Shown: positions 1 through 4,576 of the stretch, piece after piece
Layout: every line of letters starts with the position of its first letter
How positions within the stretch are numbered: the first letter of the stretch is position 1
NCBI GenBank assembly: GCA_947649215.1
Contig: CANSQW010000086.1
Location: 1-6,127, forward strand
DNA: 6,127 nucleotides
Source: an uncultured bacterium
GTDB taxonomy: Bacteria; Actinomycetota; Coriobacteriia; Coriobacteriales; Eggerthellaceae
Reading direction: 5' to 3'
Notes under the pieces: model-generated
Database searches by the model: none
The model's input: only the letters and a program-made list of their open reading frames with translations
Told to the model about the DNA's origin: nothing
Program-made: the position numbers and the translations under genes

Positions 1-154
1 GGGCGAAGCTTGGCTTCTCCTCGACGAGCGTCGCCTCCACCACGTCGCCGGGGGCGGCGTGCGCCACGAAGACGGTCTTGCCGTCGGCCAGCCGGCCCAC
101 GGCCTCGGGGCCGTAGCCCATGCGCTCCACGGTGATGATCTGGGTCTGATCCAT
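1..154 (-). CDS. TRAM-domain RNA (uracil-C5) methyltransferase, N-terminal fragment
   Basis: This is the first 51 codons of a minus-strand gene that runs off the left edge. The protein begins MDQTQIITVERMGYGPEAVG and continues through GRLADGKTVFVAHAAPGD to VVEATLVEEK. That pattern (an early beta strand, G-x-G/EAVGR, a 'K-x-VFV-x-x-A-x-PGD' turn, then V-x-A-x-L/V) is typical of the TRAM RNA-binding domain. This domain opens class I SAM-dependent methyltransferases of the RlmD/RumA/TrmA group, which methylate C5 of uridine in 23S rRNA or tRNA. The catalytic SAM and Cys motifs lie outside the window, so the exact substrate cannot be assigned. MiaB-type enzymes also carry TRAM, but at the C-terminus, so the N-terminal position favours the methyltransferase. 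The ATG at 154 is preceded by an AAGGGA ribosome-binding sequence about 7 nt upstream (around 162-167). The gene is divergent from the tRNA-Arg gene. Confidence 0.8.
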   Translation of the reverse strand, partial: MDQTQIITVERMGYGPEAVGRLADGKTVFVAHAAPGDVVEATLVEEKPSFA

Positions 155-204
155 GGCCGTCCCTTCGTGGTCAAAATCCTCCGGCTGCCCGGCGGAGGTT
201 GTCG

Positions 205-210
205 TATAAT
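205..210 (+). promoter_or_regulatory. -10 box (TATAAT) of the tRNA-Arg promoter
   Basis: A perfect TATAAT lies 9 nt before the mature 5' end of the tRNA-Arg gene, placing the transcription start almost at the tRNA. No good -35 hexamer is found 16-19 nt upstream (the sequence there is CGGCTG-like). On the opposite strand the overlapping bases 206-211 read TATTAT, so the same patch could also serve as a -10 for the divergent methyltransferase gene. Confidence 0.65.
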
Positions 211-219
211 AGGCGCCGC

Positions 220-295
220 GCCCTCGTAGCTCAGGGGATAGAGCGTCTGCCTCCGGAGCAGAAAGTCGCAGGTTCGAATCCTGTCGAGGGCACCA
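220..295 (+). tRNA. tRNA-Arg (anticodon CCG)
   Basis: A full cloverleaf can be drawn. The acceptor stem is GCCCTCG (220-226) with CGAGGGC (285-291). The D stem is GCTC/GAGC (229-232/241-244). The anticodon stem is TCTGC/GCAGA (246-250/258-262) around the loop CTCCGGA. The T arm is GCAGG-TTCGAAT-CCTGT (268-284). The anticodon CCG at 253-255 reads the arginine codon CGG. The discriminator is A292 and the CCA end is encoded (293-295). The gene has its own promoter and a terminator about 38 nt downstream, so it is probably a single-gene transcript. Confidence 0.97.
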
Positions 296-332
296 TCCAA
301 GCCTTCCGCGCGTCGTCTCGCGCCGCGCCTCC

Positions 333-359
333 GAACCCCGCCCAGGGGTTCTTTTTTTT
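333..359 (+). terminator. Intrinsic terminator of tRNA-Arg
   Basis: A perfect 7-bp stem GAACCCC (333-339) / GGGGTTC (345-351) with loop GCCCA is followed at once by eight T residues (352-359). This is a textbook Rho-independent terminator on the plus strand and ends the tRNA-Arg transcript before it meets the oppositely oriented tRNA-Glu. Confidence 0.93.
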
Positions 360-404
360 GCCCGCGAGCGGCGCATTTGGCACCAGATGGCACCACCTCG
401 GGGG

Positions 405-435
405 GAGAAAAAGAAGGCCTTTCCGAAGAAAGGCC
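405..435 (-). terminator. Intrinsic terminator of tRNA-Glu with a C(UUCG)G tetraloop
   Basis: Read on the minus strand, an 8-bp stem GGCCTTTC / GAAAGGCC (plus-strand 428-435 and 416-423) is closed by the loop TTCG, which forms the extra-stable C(UUCG)G tetraloop. The run TTCTTTTTCT follows (plus-strand 415 down to about 405). It lies 10 nt past the CCA end of tRNA-Glu, the right place and orientation to end that transcript. Confidence 0.93.
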
Positions 436-445
436 CGGTCAATCG

Positions 446-520
446 TGGTGCCCCCAACGGGAATCGAACCCGTGTCTCAGCCTTGAAAGGGCCGCGTCCT
501 AACCGTTAGACTATGGGGAC
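446..520 (-). tRNA. tRNA-Glu (anticodon TTC)
   Basis: The minus strand folds as a tRNA. The acceptor stem is GTCCCCA with TGGGGGC (one T-G wobble). The D arm is GTCT-AACGGTTA-GGAC, the anticodon stem CGGCC/GGCTG surrounds the loop CTTTCAA, and the T arm is CGGGT-TCGATTC-CCGTT. The anticodon TTC corresponds to plus-strand 485-487 and reads GAA/GAG glutamate codons. The discriminator is A (complement of T449) and CCA is encoded at 446-448. It converges on tRNA-Arg, with about 150 bp and two terminators between them. Confidence 0.97.
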
Positions 521-547
521 GGGTGGCACGCTGTCAAAACAGCCCAT

Positions 548-553
548 ATAGTA
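548..553 (-). promoter_or_regulatory. Possible -10 box of the tRNA-Glu promoter
   Basis: The minus strand reads TACTAT, a 5-of-6 match to TATAAT, 27 nt before the tRNA 5' end. This implies a leader of roughly 20 nt removed by RNase P. The best -35 candidate, TTGCGC (573-578), has a wide 19-nt spacer. A perfect TTGACA also occurs on this strand at 532-537, but it lies in the leader and its matching -10 would fall inside the tRNA. Confidence 0.4.
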
Positions 554-618
554 TGCCAGACGACTAGCATCCGCGCAAGGATTTCCTGCACATTTTCGGC
601 CCCTCGCCCCGTAGGCCC

Positions 619-647
619 TTGCGCTTGCGGCGCGCCTCGCCCACAAT
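619..647 (+). promoter_or_regulatory. Weak candidate promoter for the gtrA-family gene
   Basis: TTGCGC (619-624) and CACAAT (642-647) are spaced by 17 bp on the plus strand, about 70 nt before the GTG start. Each hexamer matches consensus only partly (3 and 4 of 6). The spacing and position are right, but such matches can occur by chance. Confidence 0.25.
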
Positions 648-661
648 GGGCCGCTGGGGTA

Positions 662-681
662 GGACGGGCGCGAGCCCGTCC
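662..681 (+). other. Stem-loop with a GNRA-type tetraloop in the gtrA leader
   Basis: A perfect 8-bp stem GGACGGGC (662-669) / GCCCGTCC (674-681) closes the tetraloop GCGA, which fits the GNRA class. It ends 23 nt before the Shine-Dalgarno sequence of the downstream gene. No T-run follows, so it is not an intrinsic terminator. It is probably part of the 5' leader and could affect mRNA stability or translation. Confidence 0.6.
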
Positions 682-704
682 CCCTGACGAAGAGGCGCGA
701 CGTG

Positions 705-710
705 GGAGGA
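705..710 (+). promoter_or_regulatory. Ribosome-binding site that decides the gtrA-family start
   Basis: GGAGGA at 705-710 is a near-perfect Shine-Dalgarno sequence 6 nt before GTG 717. The longest open frame would start at GTG 702, but that codon lies upstream of this site and would place the Shine-Dalgarno sequence inside the coding region. The start at 717 is therefore preferred. Confidence 0.8.
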
Positions 711-716
711 AGGGCC

Positions 717-1199
717 GTGCGCAAGCTCATCGAGCAGATCATGAAGTTCGGCGTCGTGGGCGTCATCGCCTTCGTCATCGACTACGGGCTGATGGTGCTC
801 CTGACCGAGGCGTTCGGCGTGGACTACCTGGTCAGCGCCACCGTCTCGTTCATCGTCTCCGTGACGTTCAACTACTTCGCGTCCATGCGCTACGTGTTCA
901 CCCACCGCAAGGGGATGTCGCGGCGGCGCGAGTTCGTCATCTTCGTCATCCTCTCGGTCGCGGGTCTCATCATCAACGACGCCTGCATGTACCTGGGCAC
1001 GGGCCTTCTGGCCGTCGACTACCGCGTTACCAAGATCGGCGCCACCGTCATCGTGATGGTGTGGAACTTCGTCACCCGCAAGAAGTTCCTCGACGCCGGC
1101 GACGAGGCGGAGCAGGCCGAGGAGTCCCTCGAGCATGCCGCCCGCGACGCGCGCGAAGTTCTTGACGCGGCCGCGCGCGGCAGCCGCCCGAGGCGCTAG
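717..1199 (+). CDS. GtrA-family four-helix membrane protein
   Basis: The product is 160 aa from GTG 717. Four hydrophobic segments are visible at about residues 11-31, 37-57, 73-96 and 103-121. GtrA/DPMS-type hallmarks are present: an early 'KFGVVG...ID' in helix 1, 'FNYFASMRYVF' (51-61) after helix 2 and 'WNFVTRKKF' (116-124) after helix 4. Proteins of this family (PF04138) are thought to help move or present undecaprenyl- or dolichyl-phosphate-linked sugars across the membrane in cell-surface polysaccharide or glycosylation pathways. A charged Glu/Arg/Ala-rich tail (125-160), probably cytosolic and helical, goes beyond the minimal domain. No glycosyltransferase partner is adjacent, so it looks like a stand-alone member and its substrate cannot be inferred. 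The family call is firm, the role is not. Confidence 0.88.
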   Translation: MRKLIEQIMKFGVVGVIAFVIDYGLMVLLTEAFGVDYLVSATVSFIVSVTFNYFASMRYVFTHRKGMSRRREFVIFVILSVAGLIINDACMYLGTGLLAVDYRVTKIGATVIVMVWNFVTRKKFLDAGDEAEQAEESLEHAARDAREVLDAAARGSRPRR

Positions 1200-1556
1200 C
1201 CTTCTGCGAAAACGTAATCGCGCGGTTACAAAAATAGCACTTGAGCAGGTATTATGCCAAATCGCGCCCTCGATGTCACGACTGCAATGCCCGCCATCGA
1301 TCCGCTAGCATAGGCAGCGGGAGGCGCGGCCCTTCTGCGGACGGCCCCGGTTTGCCGACACCCTGCCATCCCCGCCGCGCCTCCCGCCACCGCCGCGTCG
1401 GCCTCGCCTCCGGCCTGGGGTTCCCCGCGAAGGCCGACCAGCTCTCCACCTTGGACGCGCGTATGCCGCGCGCGCCGAAAGGGGCCGGCGCCTTCGGGCC
1501 TCCGCGCCGCCTCGAGGCCGCCCTTCGGCCGAGGGGGCGTGAAGATTAACGGTATT
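1200..1556. other. Gene-free region with GC-rich stem-loops
   Basis: No convincing gene is seen: frames on both strands give low-complexity Arg/Ala/Pro-rich products without family motifs or good ribosome sites. The first 60 bp are AT-richer and hold a 16-bp palindrome-like sequence (1214-1229). From about 1310 to 1540 the DNA is very GC-rich and full of inverted repeats. One is a perfect 14-bp pair (1317-1330 with 1374-1387). Others are an 8-bp pair extended past a bulge (1397-1404 with 1431-1438) and a bulged 9-bp hairpin (1510-1534). None is followed by a T-run. The region may hold a structured RNA, a decayed repeat or a long leader. Confidence 0.5.
1317..1387. repeat. Perfect 14-bp inverted repeat with 43-bp loop
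   Basis: GCGGGAGGCGCGGC at 1317-1330 is exactly the reverse complement of GCCGCGCCTCCCGC at 1374-1387. The pairing stops at both ends. The arms lie in non-coding DNA between the gtrA-family gene and the cyclophilin gene. Confidence 0.75.
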
Positions 1557-1587
1557 TTGGCATTTGGCCTGACGGTGCTGATAAAAT
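1557..1587 (+). promoter_or_regulatory. Candidate promoter of the cyclophilin gene
   Basis: TTGGCA (1557-1562, 5 of 6 to TTGACA) and TAAAAT (1582-1587, 5 of 6 to TATAAT) are separated by 19 bp, slightly long. Transcription would start near 1594, giving a leader of about 78 nt. The local drop in GC compared with the preceding 200 bp supports a promoter here. Confidence 0.45.
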
Positions 1588-1671
1588 CCTCTCCCATATG
1601 CGAACATTCGCTGGCACGGCTTCTTCGCGAGGACGCGGGGTCGCCGCCGAGAGAGAAAGGATGCCACCGCA

Positions 1672-2190
1672 ATGGCAATGTACACTCCCGAGTACCAGCC
1701 CACGGGCGACGAGATCGCCGTCATCACCACCTCCAAGGGCACCATCCGCGTGCAGCTGGCGGGCAAGGACGCCCCCATCCACGTGGGCAACTTCGTCGAG
1801 CTCGCCCAGAAGGGCTTCTACGACGGCCTGAAGTTCCACCGCTACGTGCCCGGCTTCGTGATCCAGGGCGGCTGCCCCACCACGCGTGACGCCACCCCCG
1901 AGCAGGTCGCCAAGGGCCAGGGCCCCTTCGGCACCGGCGGCCCGGGCTACTCCATCAAGGAGGAGTTCACCACCAACCCGCGCAACGAGCACAACGACGG
2001 CACCCTGGCCATGGCGCGCTCGTCCAACCCGAACTCCGCCGGCTCGCAGTTCTACTTCTGCCTGGGCGCCCAGCCCATGCTCGACTCGGGCTACACCGTG
2101 TTCGGCGACACCATCGAGGGCAAGGACGTCATCGACTCCCTGCGCGCCGGCGACCTCATCGAGTCGGTCGTCATCGAGAACGCCCAGTAG
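1672..2190 (+). CDS. Cyclophilin-type peptidyl-prolyl cis-trans isomerase
   Basis: This 172-aa single-domain cyclophilin catalyses cis-trans isomerisation of X-Pro peptide bonds during protein folding. The core motif FHRYVPGFVIQGGC spans 55-68, with the catalytic Arg at 57, Phe62 and Gln65. The second signature, NDGTLAMARSSNPNSAGSQFYF (108-129), supplies Met114 and Gln126/Phe127 of the active site. The later loop 'LDSGYTVFG' (137-145) carries Tyr141 where human CypA has His126, a substitution in a binding rather than a catalytic position. There is no signal peptide or membrane segment, so it should be cytosolic. The start ATG 1672 has an AAAGGA site (1656-1661) 10 nt upstream; a second in-frame ATG at 1678 is less well placed. 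The TPR gene follows after 54 bp with no terminator, so co-transcription is plausible. Confidence 0.95.
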   Translation: MAMYTPEYQPTGDEIAVITTSKGTIRVQLAGKDAPIHVGNFVELAQKGFYDGLKFHRYVPGFVIQGGCPTTRDATPEQVAKGQGPFGTGGPGYSIKEEFTTNPRNEHNDGTLAMARSSNPNSAGSQFYFCLGAQPMLDSGYTVFGDTIEGKDVIDSLRAGDLIESVVIENAQ

Positions 2191-2244
2191 CACCATCCGG
2201 CCGCATCCCCGTCCGGAGCCGAGGACCGACATTTAAGGAACTCC

Positions 2245-3708
2245 ATGAACAACCAGCTGTTTGACCAAGCGAACCGCCAGTACCAGCAGAAGGACTACCA
2301 GGGCGCCCTCATGGGCTTCACCCAGTGCCTTCAGGACGCCACGTGCCCCCTCGCCCCCGGCGAGATGGGCCTTCTGTACCACCAGATCGGCAACTGCCTG
2401 GTCAAGCTGAAGAACCCGACCGAGGCCATCCACGCCTACACCCAGGCCACGGCCGACCCGGCCTACAGCGCCGCGGGCACGGTCGAGTGCAACCTCGGCA
2501 TGGCCTACGCGTCGCTGCGCGACTACGACAACGCCGTGCGCTGCTTCGAGCAGGCCGTCTCCGACGACAGCTACCCTGCGGTCTACAAGGCCTACATGGG
2601 CATGGGCAACGCGCTCATGAAGCTGGGCAAGTCGGCCGAGGCGGGCGTGGCGTTCCGCGAGGCCGCGCTGGACGAGGAGAACCCCGATCCCACGAAGGCC
2701 CTGCTCAACCTGGGCGTGTGCTTCATGGCGCTCGACCGTCCGGCTGACGCGGTGGCCTCCTATGAGAGCGCGCTTCCCTTCGACATGACGCCGGCCACGC
2801 GCAACAAGCTCTACGCGAGCCTGGGCCAGGCCTACGTCTCCTGCGGGGAGATGGAGAAGGCCGTCAACGCCTTCGAGCAGGCCATCGCCGACAAGACCTA
2901 CTTCCTGTCTGACTCGGCGAGCGTGGACTACCAGCGCGCCGTGGGCGCCGTGGCCCAAGGCGTGACCACCGTCGGCCAGGGGCTGGCCGCCGTCCCCACG
3001 CCGGCCGCCTCGCCCTCGCAGACCTCGGCGCTCACCCAGGTGCTGCCCGTGGCTGACATGTCGGGCCTCGACGTGGCGGCTGACGGCACCTCCATGGCCG
3101 TTTACGAGGAGGACGCCGCCTACTACGACGACGGCTACGGCTACGACGAGGGCTACGACGCCCAGGACGCCTTCTACTACGACGAGGGCGCGTCCTACGA
3201 CGACGGGGCCTACCCCGGCTACGTGGGCGTCTACGAGCAGGGCGAGGAGCACTTCTTCAACGCCAGCGACGAGGAGCTGGAGCAGTGGTCGCGCGGCCTG
3301 GCCAAGCAGGATCGCAAGCGCCGCAACGTCGGCCTCAAGATCCTCGTGGCCCTCATCATCGTGATCCTGCTCGCCTGCGCCGGCGGCGTGTTCGCCTACA
3401 CGCAGGGCTTCGGCTTCCCGAGCCAGGAGACGGTGGTGCGCGAGCTGTTCGCCGACCCCGAGGCCGCCAAGGCCGAGGTGTTCTCCAAGGCCACGAGCGC
3501 CTCGTCCATCGACACGATGATCGAGCCGGTCACCCAGGACGCCAACCCCGCCATCGACGGCATGAACAAGTCCATGAGCGACTCGACGGTCTACGTCACG
3601 GCCCATACGCCCGAGGGCGGCGAGGTGCAGTACCGCATCTCCATGGTGCGCGACCTCATCGGCTGGAAGATCTCCAATATCGAGCTGTACTTCCCGAGCC
3701 AGAACTAG
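2245..3708 (+). CDS. Membrane-anchored tetratricopeptide repeat protein with Tyr/Asp-rich linker
   Basis: The 487-aa product has four parts. First is an N-terminal array of about six TPR units (roughly 4-31, 41-74, 80-107, 114-142, 151-178 and 189-216), with typical A-x-x-x-Y and A-x-x-x-F/Y-x-x-A spacing. Second is a disordered linker (about 230-345) whose part 287-330 is extremely rich in Tyr, Asp, Gly and Glu. Third is one hydrophobic helix (364-386) after the basic cluster KQDRKRR. Fourth is a C-terminal domain of about 100 residues ending in 'DLIGWKISNIELYFPSQN'. There is no signal peptide. By the positive-inside rule the TPR array is cytoplasmic and the small C-terminal domain is outside. 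TPRs bind proteins, so a scaffold or envelope-sensing role is a guess; no enzyme motif is visible. ATG 2245 follows AAGGA (2235-2239) by 5 nt. It sits between the cyclophilin gene and ndk. Confidence 0.85.
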   Translation: MNNQLFDQANRQYQQKDYQGALMGFTQCLQDATCPLAPGEMGLLYHQIGNCLVKLKNPTEAIHAYTQATADPAYSAAGTVECNLGMAYASLRDYDNAVRCFEQAVSDDSYPAVYKAYMGMGNALMKLGKSAEAGVAFREAALDEENPDPTKALLNLGVCFMALDRPADAVASYESALPFDMTPATRNKLYASLGQAYVSCGEMEKAVNAFEQAIADKTYFLSDSASVDYQRAVGAVAQGVTTVGQGLAAVPTPAASPSQTSALTQVLPVADMSGLDVAADGTSMAVYEEDAAYYDDGYGYDEGYDAQDAFYYDEGASYDDGAYPGYVGVYEQGEEHFFNASDEELEQWSRGLAKQDRKRRNVGLKILVALIIVILLACAGGVFAYTQGFGFPSQETVVRELFADPEAAKAEVFSKATSASSIDTMIEPVTQDANPAIDGMNKSMSDSTVYVTAHTPEGGEVQYRISMVRDLIGWKISNIELYFPSQN

Positions 3709-3733
3709 CGCGCCTCCCAGAACCGCGCACCGA

Positions 3734-3760
3734 CGGGGCCGCCCGAGCGAGGCGGCCCCG
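3734..3760 (+). other. Strong stem-loop between the TPR gene and ndk
   Basis: CGGGGCCGCC (3734-3743) pairs perfectly with GGCGGCCCCG (3751-3760) around the 7-nt loop CGAGCGA. The 10 G-C pairs make it very stable, but the sequence that follows is purine-rich (GCTGCGAATAGAG) with no T-run. It does not meet the rule for an intrinsic terminator. It may reduce read-through from the TPR gene, protect an upstream 3' end after processing, or sit in the ndk leader. Confidence 0.6.
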
Positions 3761-3800
3761 GCTGCGAATAGAGAAGAGAACGGAAAGGAACCCAGAACCC

Positions 3801-4205
3801 ATGGCTATTCAGAAGACCTACTCCATGATCAAGCCCGACGGCGTGCGCAACGGCCACATCGGCGAGATCATCAACCGCTTCGAGCGCGCCGGCCTCACTG
3901 TCGAGCGCATGGAGCTCGGCATGGTCACCCCCGAGCAGGCCGCTGCCAACTACCAGGAGCACGAGGGCAAGCCCTTCTACGACGGCCTCATCGCCTACAT
4001 CACCTCCGGCCCGGTGGTGAAGATGGTCATCTCCGGCGAGGGCGCCGTGGCCAAGTGCCGCTCCCTCATGGGCGCCACCAACCCGGCCGAGGCGGCCCCG
4101 GGCACCATCCGCGGCGACTTCGGCCTGATCATGGACGAGAACGTGATCCACGGCTCCGACTCCCCGGAGTCCGCCGAGCGCGAGATCGGCATCTTCTTCG
4201 CCTAG
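3801..4205 (+). CDS. ndk: Nucleoside diphosphate kinase
   Basis: The 134-aa protein transfers the gamma phosphate of ATP to nucleoside diphosphates through a phosphohistidine intermediate, balancing (d)NTP pools in the cytosol. The active-site signature NVIHGSDS is at 114-121 with catalytic His117. The other conserved nucleotide-site residues are all in register: Lys11 (in IKPDG), Tyr51, Phe59, Arg87, Thr93, Arg104 and Asn114. The length is normal for bacterial Ndk and the C-terminus SAEREIGIFFA is intact. The start at ATG 3801 gives the usual MAIQKTYSMIKPDG beginning; AAGGA at 3785-3789 lies 11 nt upstream, a little far. A long open frame reads into it from 3285 in phase, but that upstream part overlaps the TPR gene and is not coding. 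A clear terminator follows 23 nt after the stop. Confidence 0.98.
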   Translation: MAIQKTYSMIKPDGVRNGHIGEIINRFERAGLTVERMELGMVTPEQAAANYQEHEGKPFYDGLIAYITSGPVVKMVISGEGAVAKCRSLMGATNPAEAAPGTIRGDFGLIMDENVIHGSDSPESAEREIGIFFA

Positions 4206-4228
4206 GGCGAGGCAGATCCACGCACGCG

Positions 4229-4261
4229 GGAAGGCCCCCTCGGGGGCCTTCCTCTTGTTTT
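4229..4261 (+). terminator. Intrinsic terminator of ndk
   Basis: A perfect 10-bp stem GGAAGGCCCC (4229-4238) / GGGGCCTTCC (4243-4252) closes the loop CTCG and is followed by TCTTGTTTT (4253-4261). It is placed just after the ndk stop codon and separates ndk from the repeat element and hydrogenase-type operon downstream. Confidence 0.94.
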
Positions 4262-4262
4262 G

Positions 4263-4487
4263 GGGCGTTTTCCGCGTAAGGAGGCCCTGGCAAGCAGATT
4301 CGTTCGATTTTGCACCCGAAAGGAGGGGGAGTGGATCCCGCTGGCGCCTTTCGGCCGATGGCGACCTGGGGTTTTGTCCCGGCTCCGGAAGAAGGGCCCC
4401 GATTTTCCCTGCCGGGGAGTGCAAAACCGAACGAATCTGCGTCTCGGGGCGCTTTTGCGCAGGGCGGCCGGTCTGGAGAAAACGCCC
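4263..4487. repeat. 225-bp long inverted-repeat (MITE-like) element
   Basis: Three matched blocks sit in the same order in both arms. The outer ends GGGCGTTTTC (4263-4272) and GAAAACGCCC (4478-4487) pair over 10 bp without mismatch. The middle block GCCCTGGCAA (4284-4293) pairs with 4455-4465 with one bulged G. The inner 22-nt arms, 4294-4315 (starting GCAGATTCGTTCG, ending TTTTGCAC) and 4419-4440, pair at 21 of 22 positions. The 103-nt centre has its own hairpins: CCGAAAGG/CCTTTCGG (4316-4323/4347-4354) and CCCCG/CGGGG (4397-4401/4413-4417). The right arm has an insertion of about 14 nt (4441-4454). No target-site duplication is clear and no transposase is encoded. The form fits a non-autonomous palindromic repeat, but it could also be a structured RNA. 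Confidence 0.75.
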
Positions 4488-4494
4488 TCTCGCC

Positions 4495-4518
4495 GGGGCG
4501 CGCCCCGCGCAGGCGCGG
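4495..4518. other. GC palindromes in the leader of the hydrogenase-type operon
   Basis: A perfect 12-bp palindrome GGGGCGCGCCCC (4495-4506) overlaps a small hairpin CCGCG-CAGG-CGCGG (4505-4518). Together they fill most of the space between the inverted-repeat element and the operon. They may be an operator or leader structure, or only a product of very high GC. No convincing promoter could be placed between 4488 and 4576; TAGGAT at 4527-4532 is the best -10-like word, without a matching -35. Confidence 0.35.
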
Positions 4519-4576
4519 CGGGGGAGTAGGATGGGGGCATCGCCTTATCCCGCTGACGAGAGACTGAGGAACACGC

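Noticed and set aside
199..486. Plus-strand open frame of 95 codons
   Set aside because: It runs across both tRNA genes. The stretches 'ALVAQGIERLPPEQKVAGSNPVEG' and 'VVPPTGIEPV' are well-known false translations of tRNA sequence.
564..1136. Minus-strand open frame of 190 codons opposite the gtrA-family gene
   Set aside because: The product is His/Asp/Glu/Ala-rich with no motif. It mirrors the GC-rich third positions of the real gene on the other strand.
1241..1549. Plus-strand open frame in the gene-free stretch
   Set aside because: The product is Arg/Pro/Gly-rich, has no ribosome site at its start and lies on stem-loop DNA. No family resemblance is seen.
1305..1790. Minus-strand open frames between the gtrA-family gene and the cyclophilin gene
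   Set aside because: They are low-complexity Arg-rich products that overlap the start of the cyclophilin gene and have no supporting start signal.
2233..3606. Minus-strand open frame of 457 codons opposite the TPR gene
   Set aside because: It is long only because high-GC coding DNA lacks stops in the antisense frame. Its Val/Gly/His/Ala-rich product has no recognisable domain.
3285..3800. Upstream extension of the ndk reading frame
   Set aside because: It overlaps the TPR gene in another frame and is Arg/Gly/Pro-rich. Homology starts exactly at ATG 3801, so there is no TPR-Ndk fusion.
4263..4487. CRISPR array or integron attC site
   Set aside because: There are only two related units, in inverted orientation, with no regular spacers and no cas or integrase gene. 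The paired blocks do not show the R/L box layout of attC.
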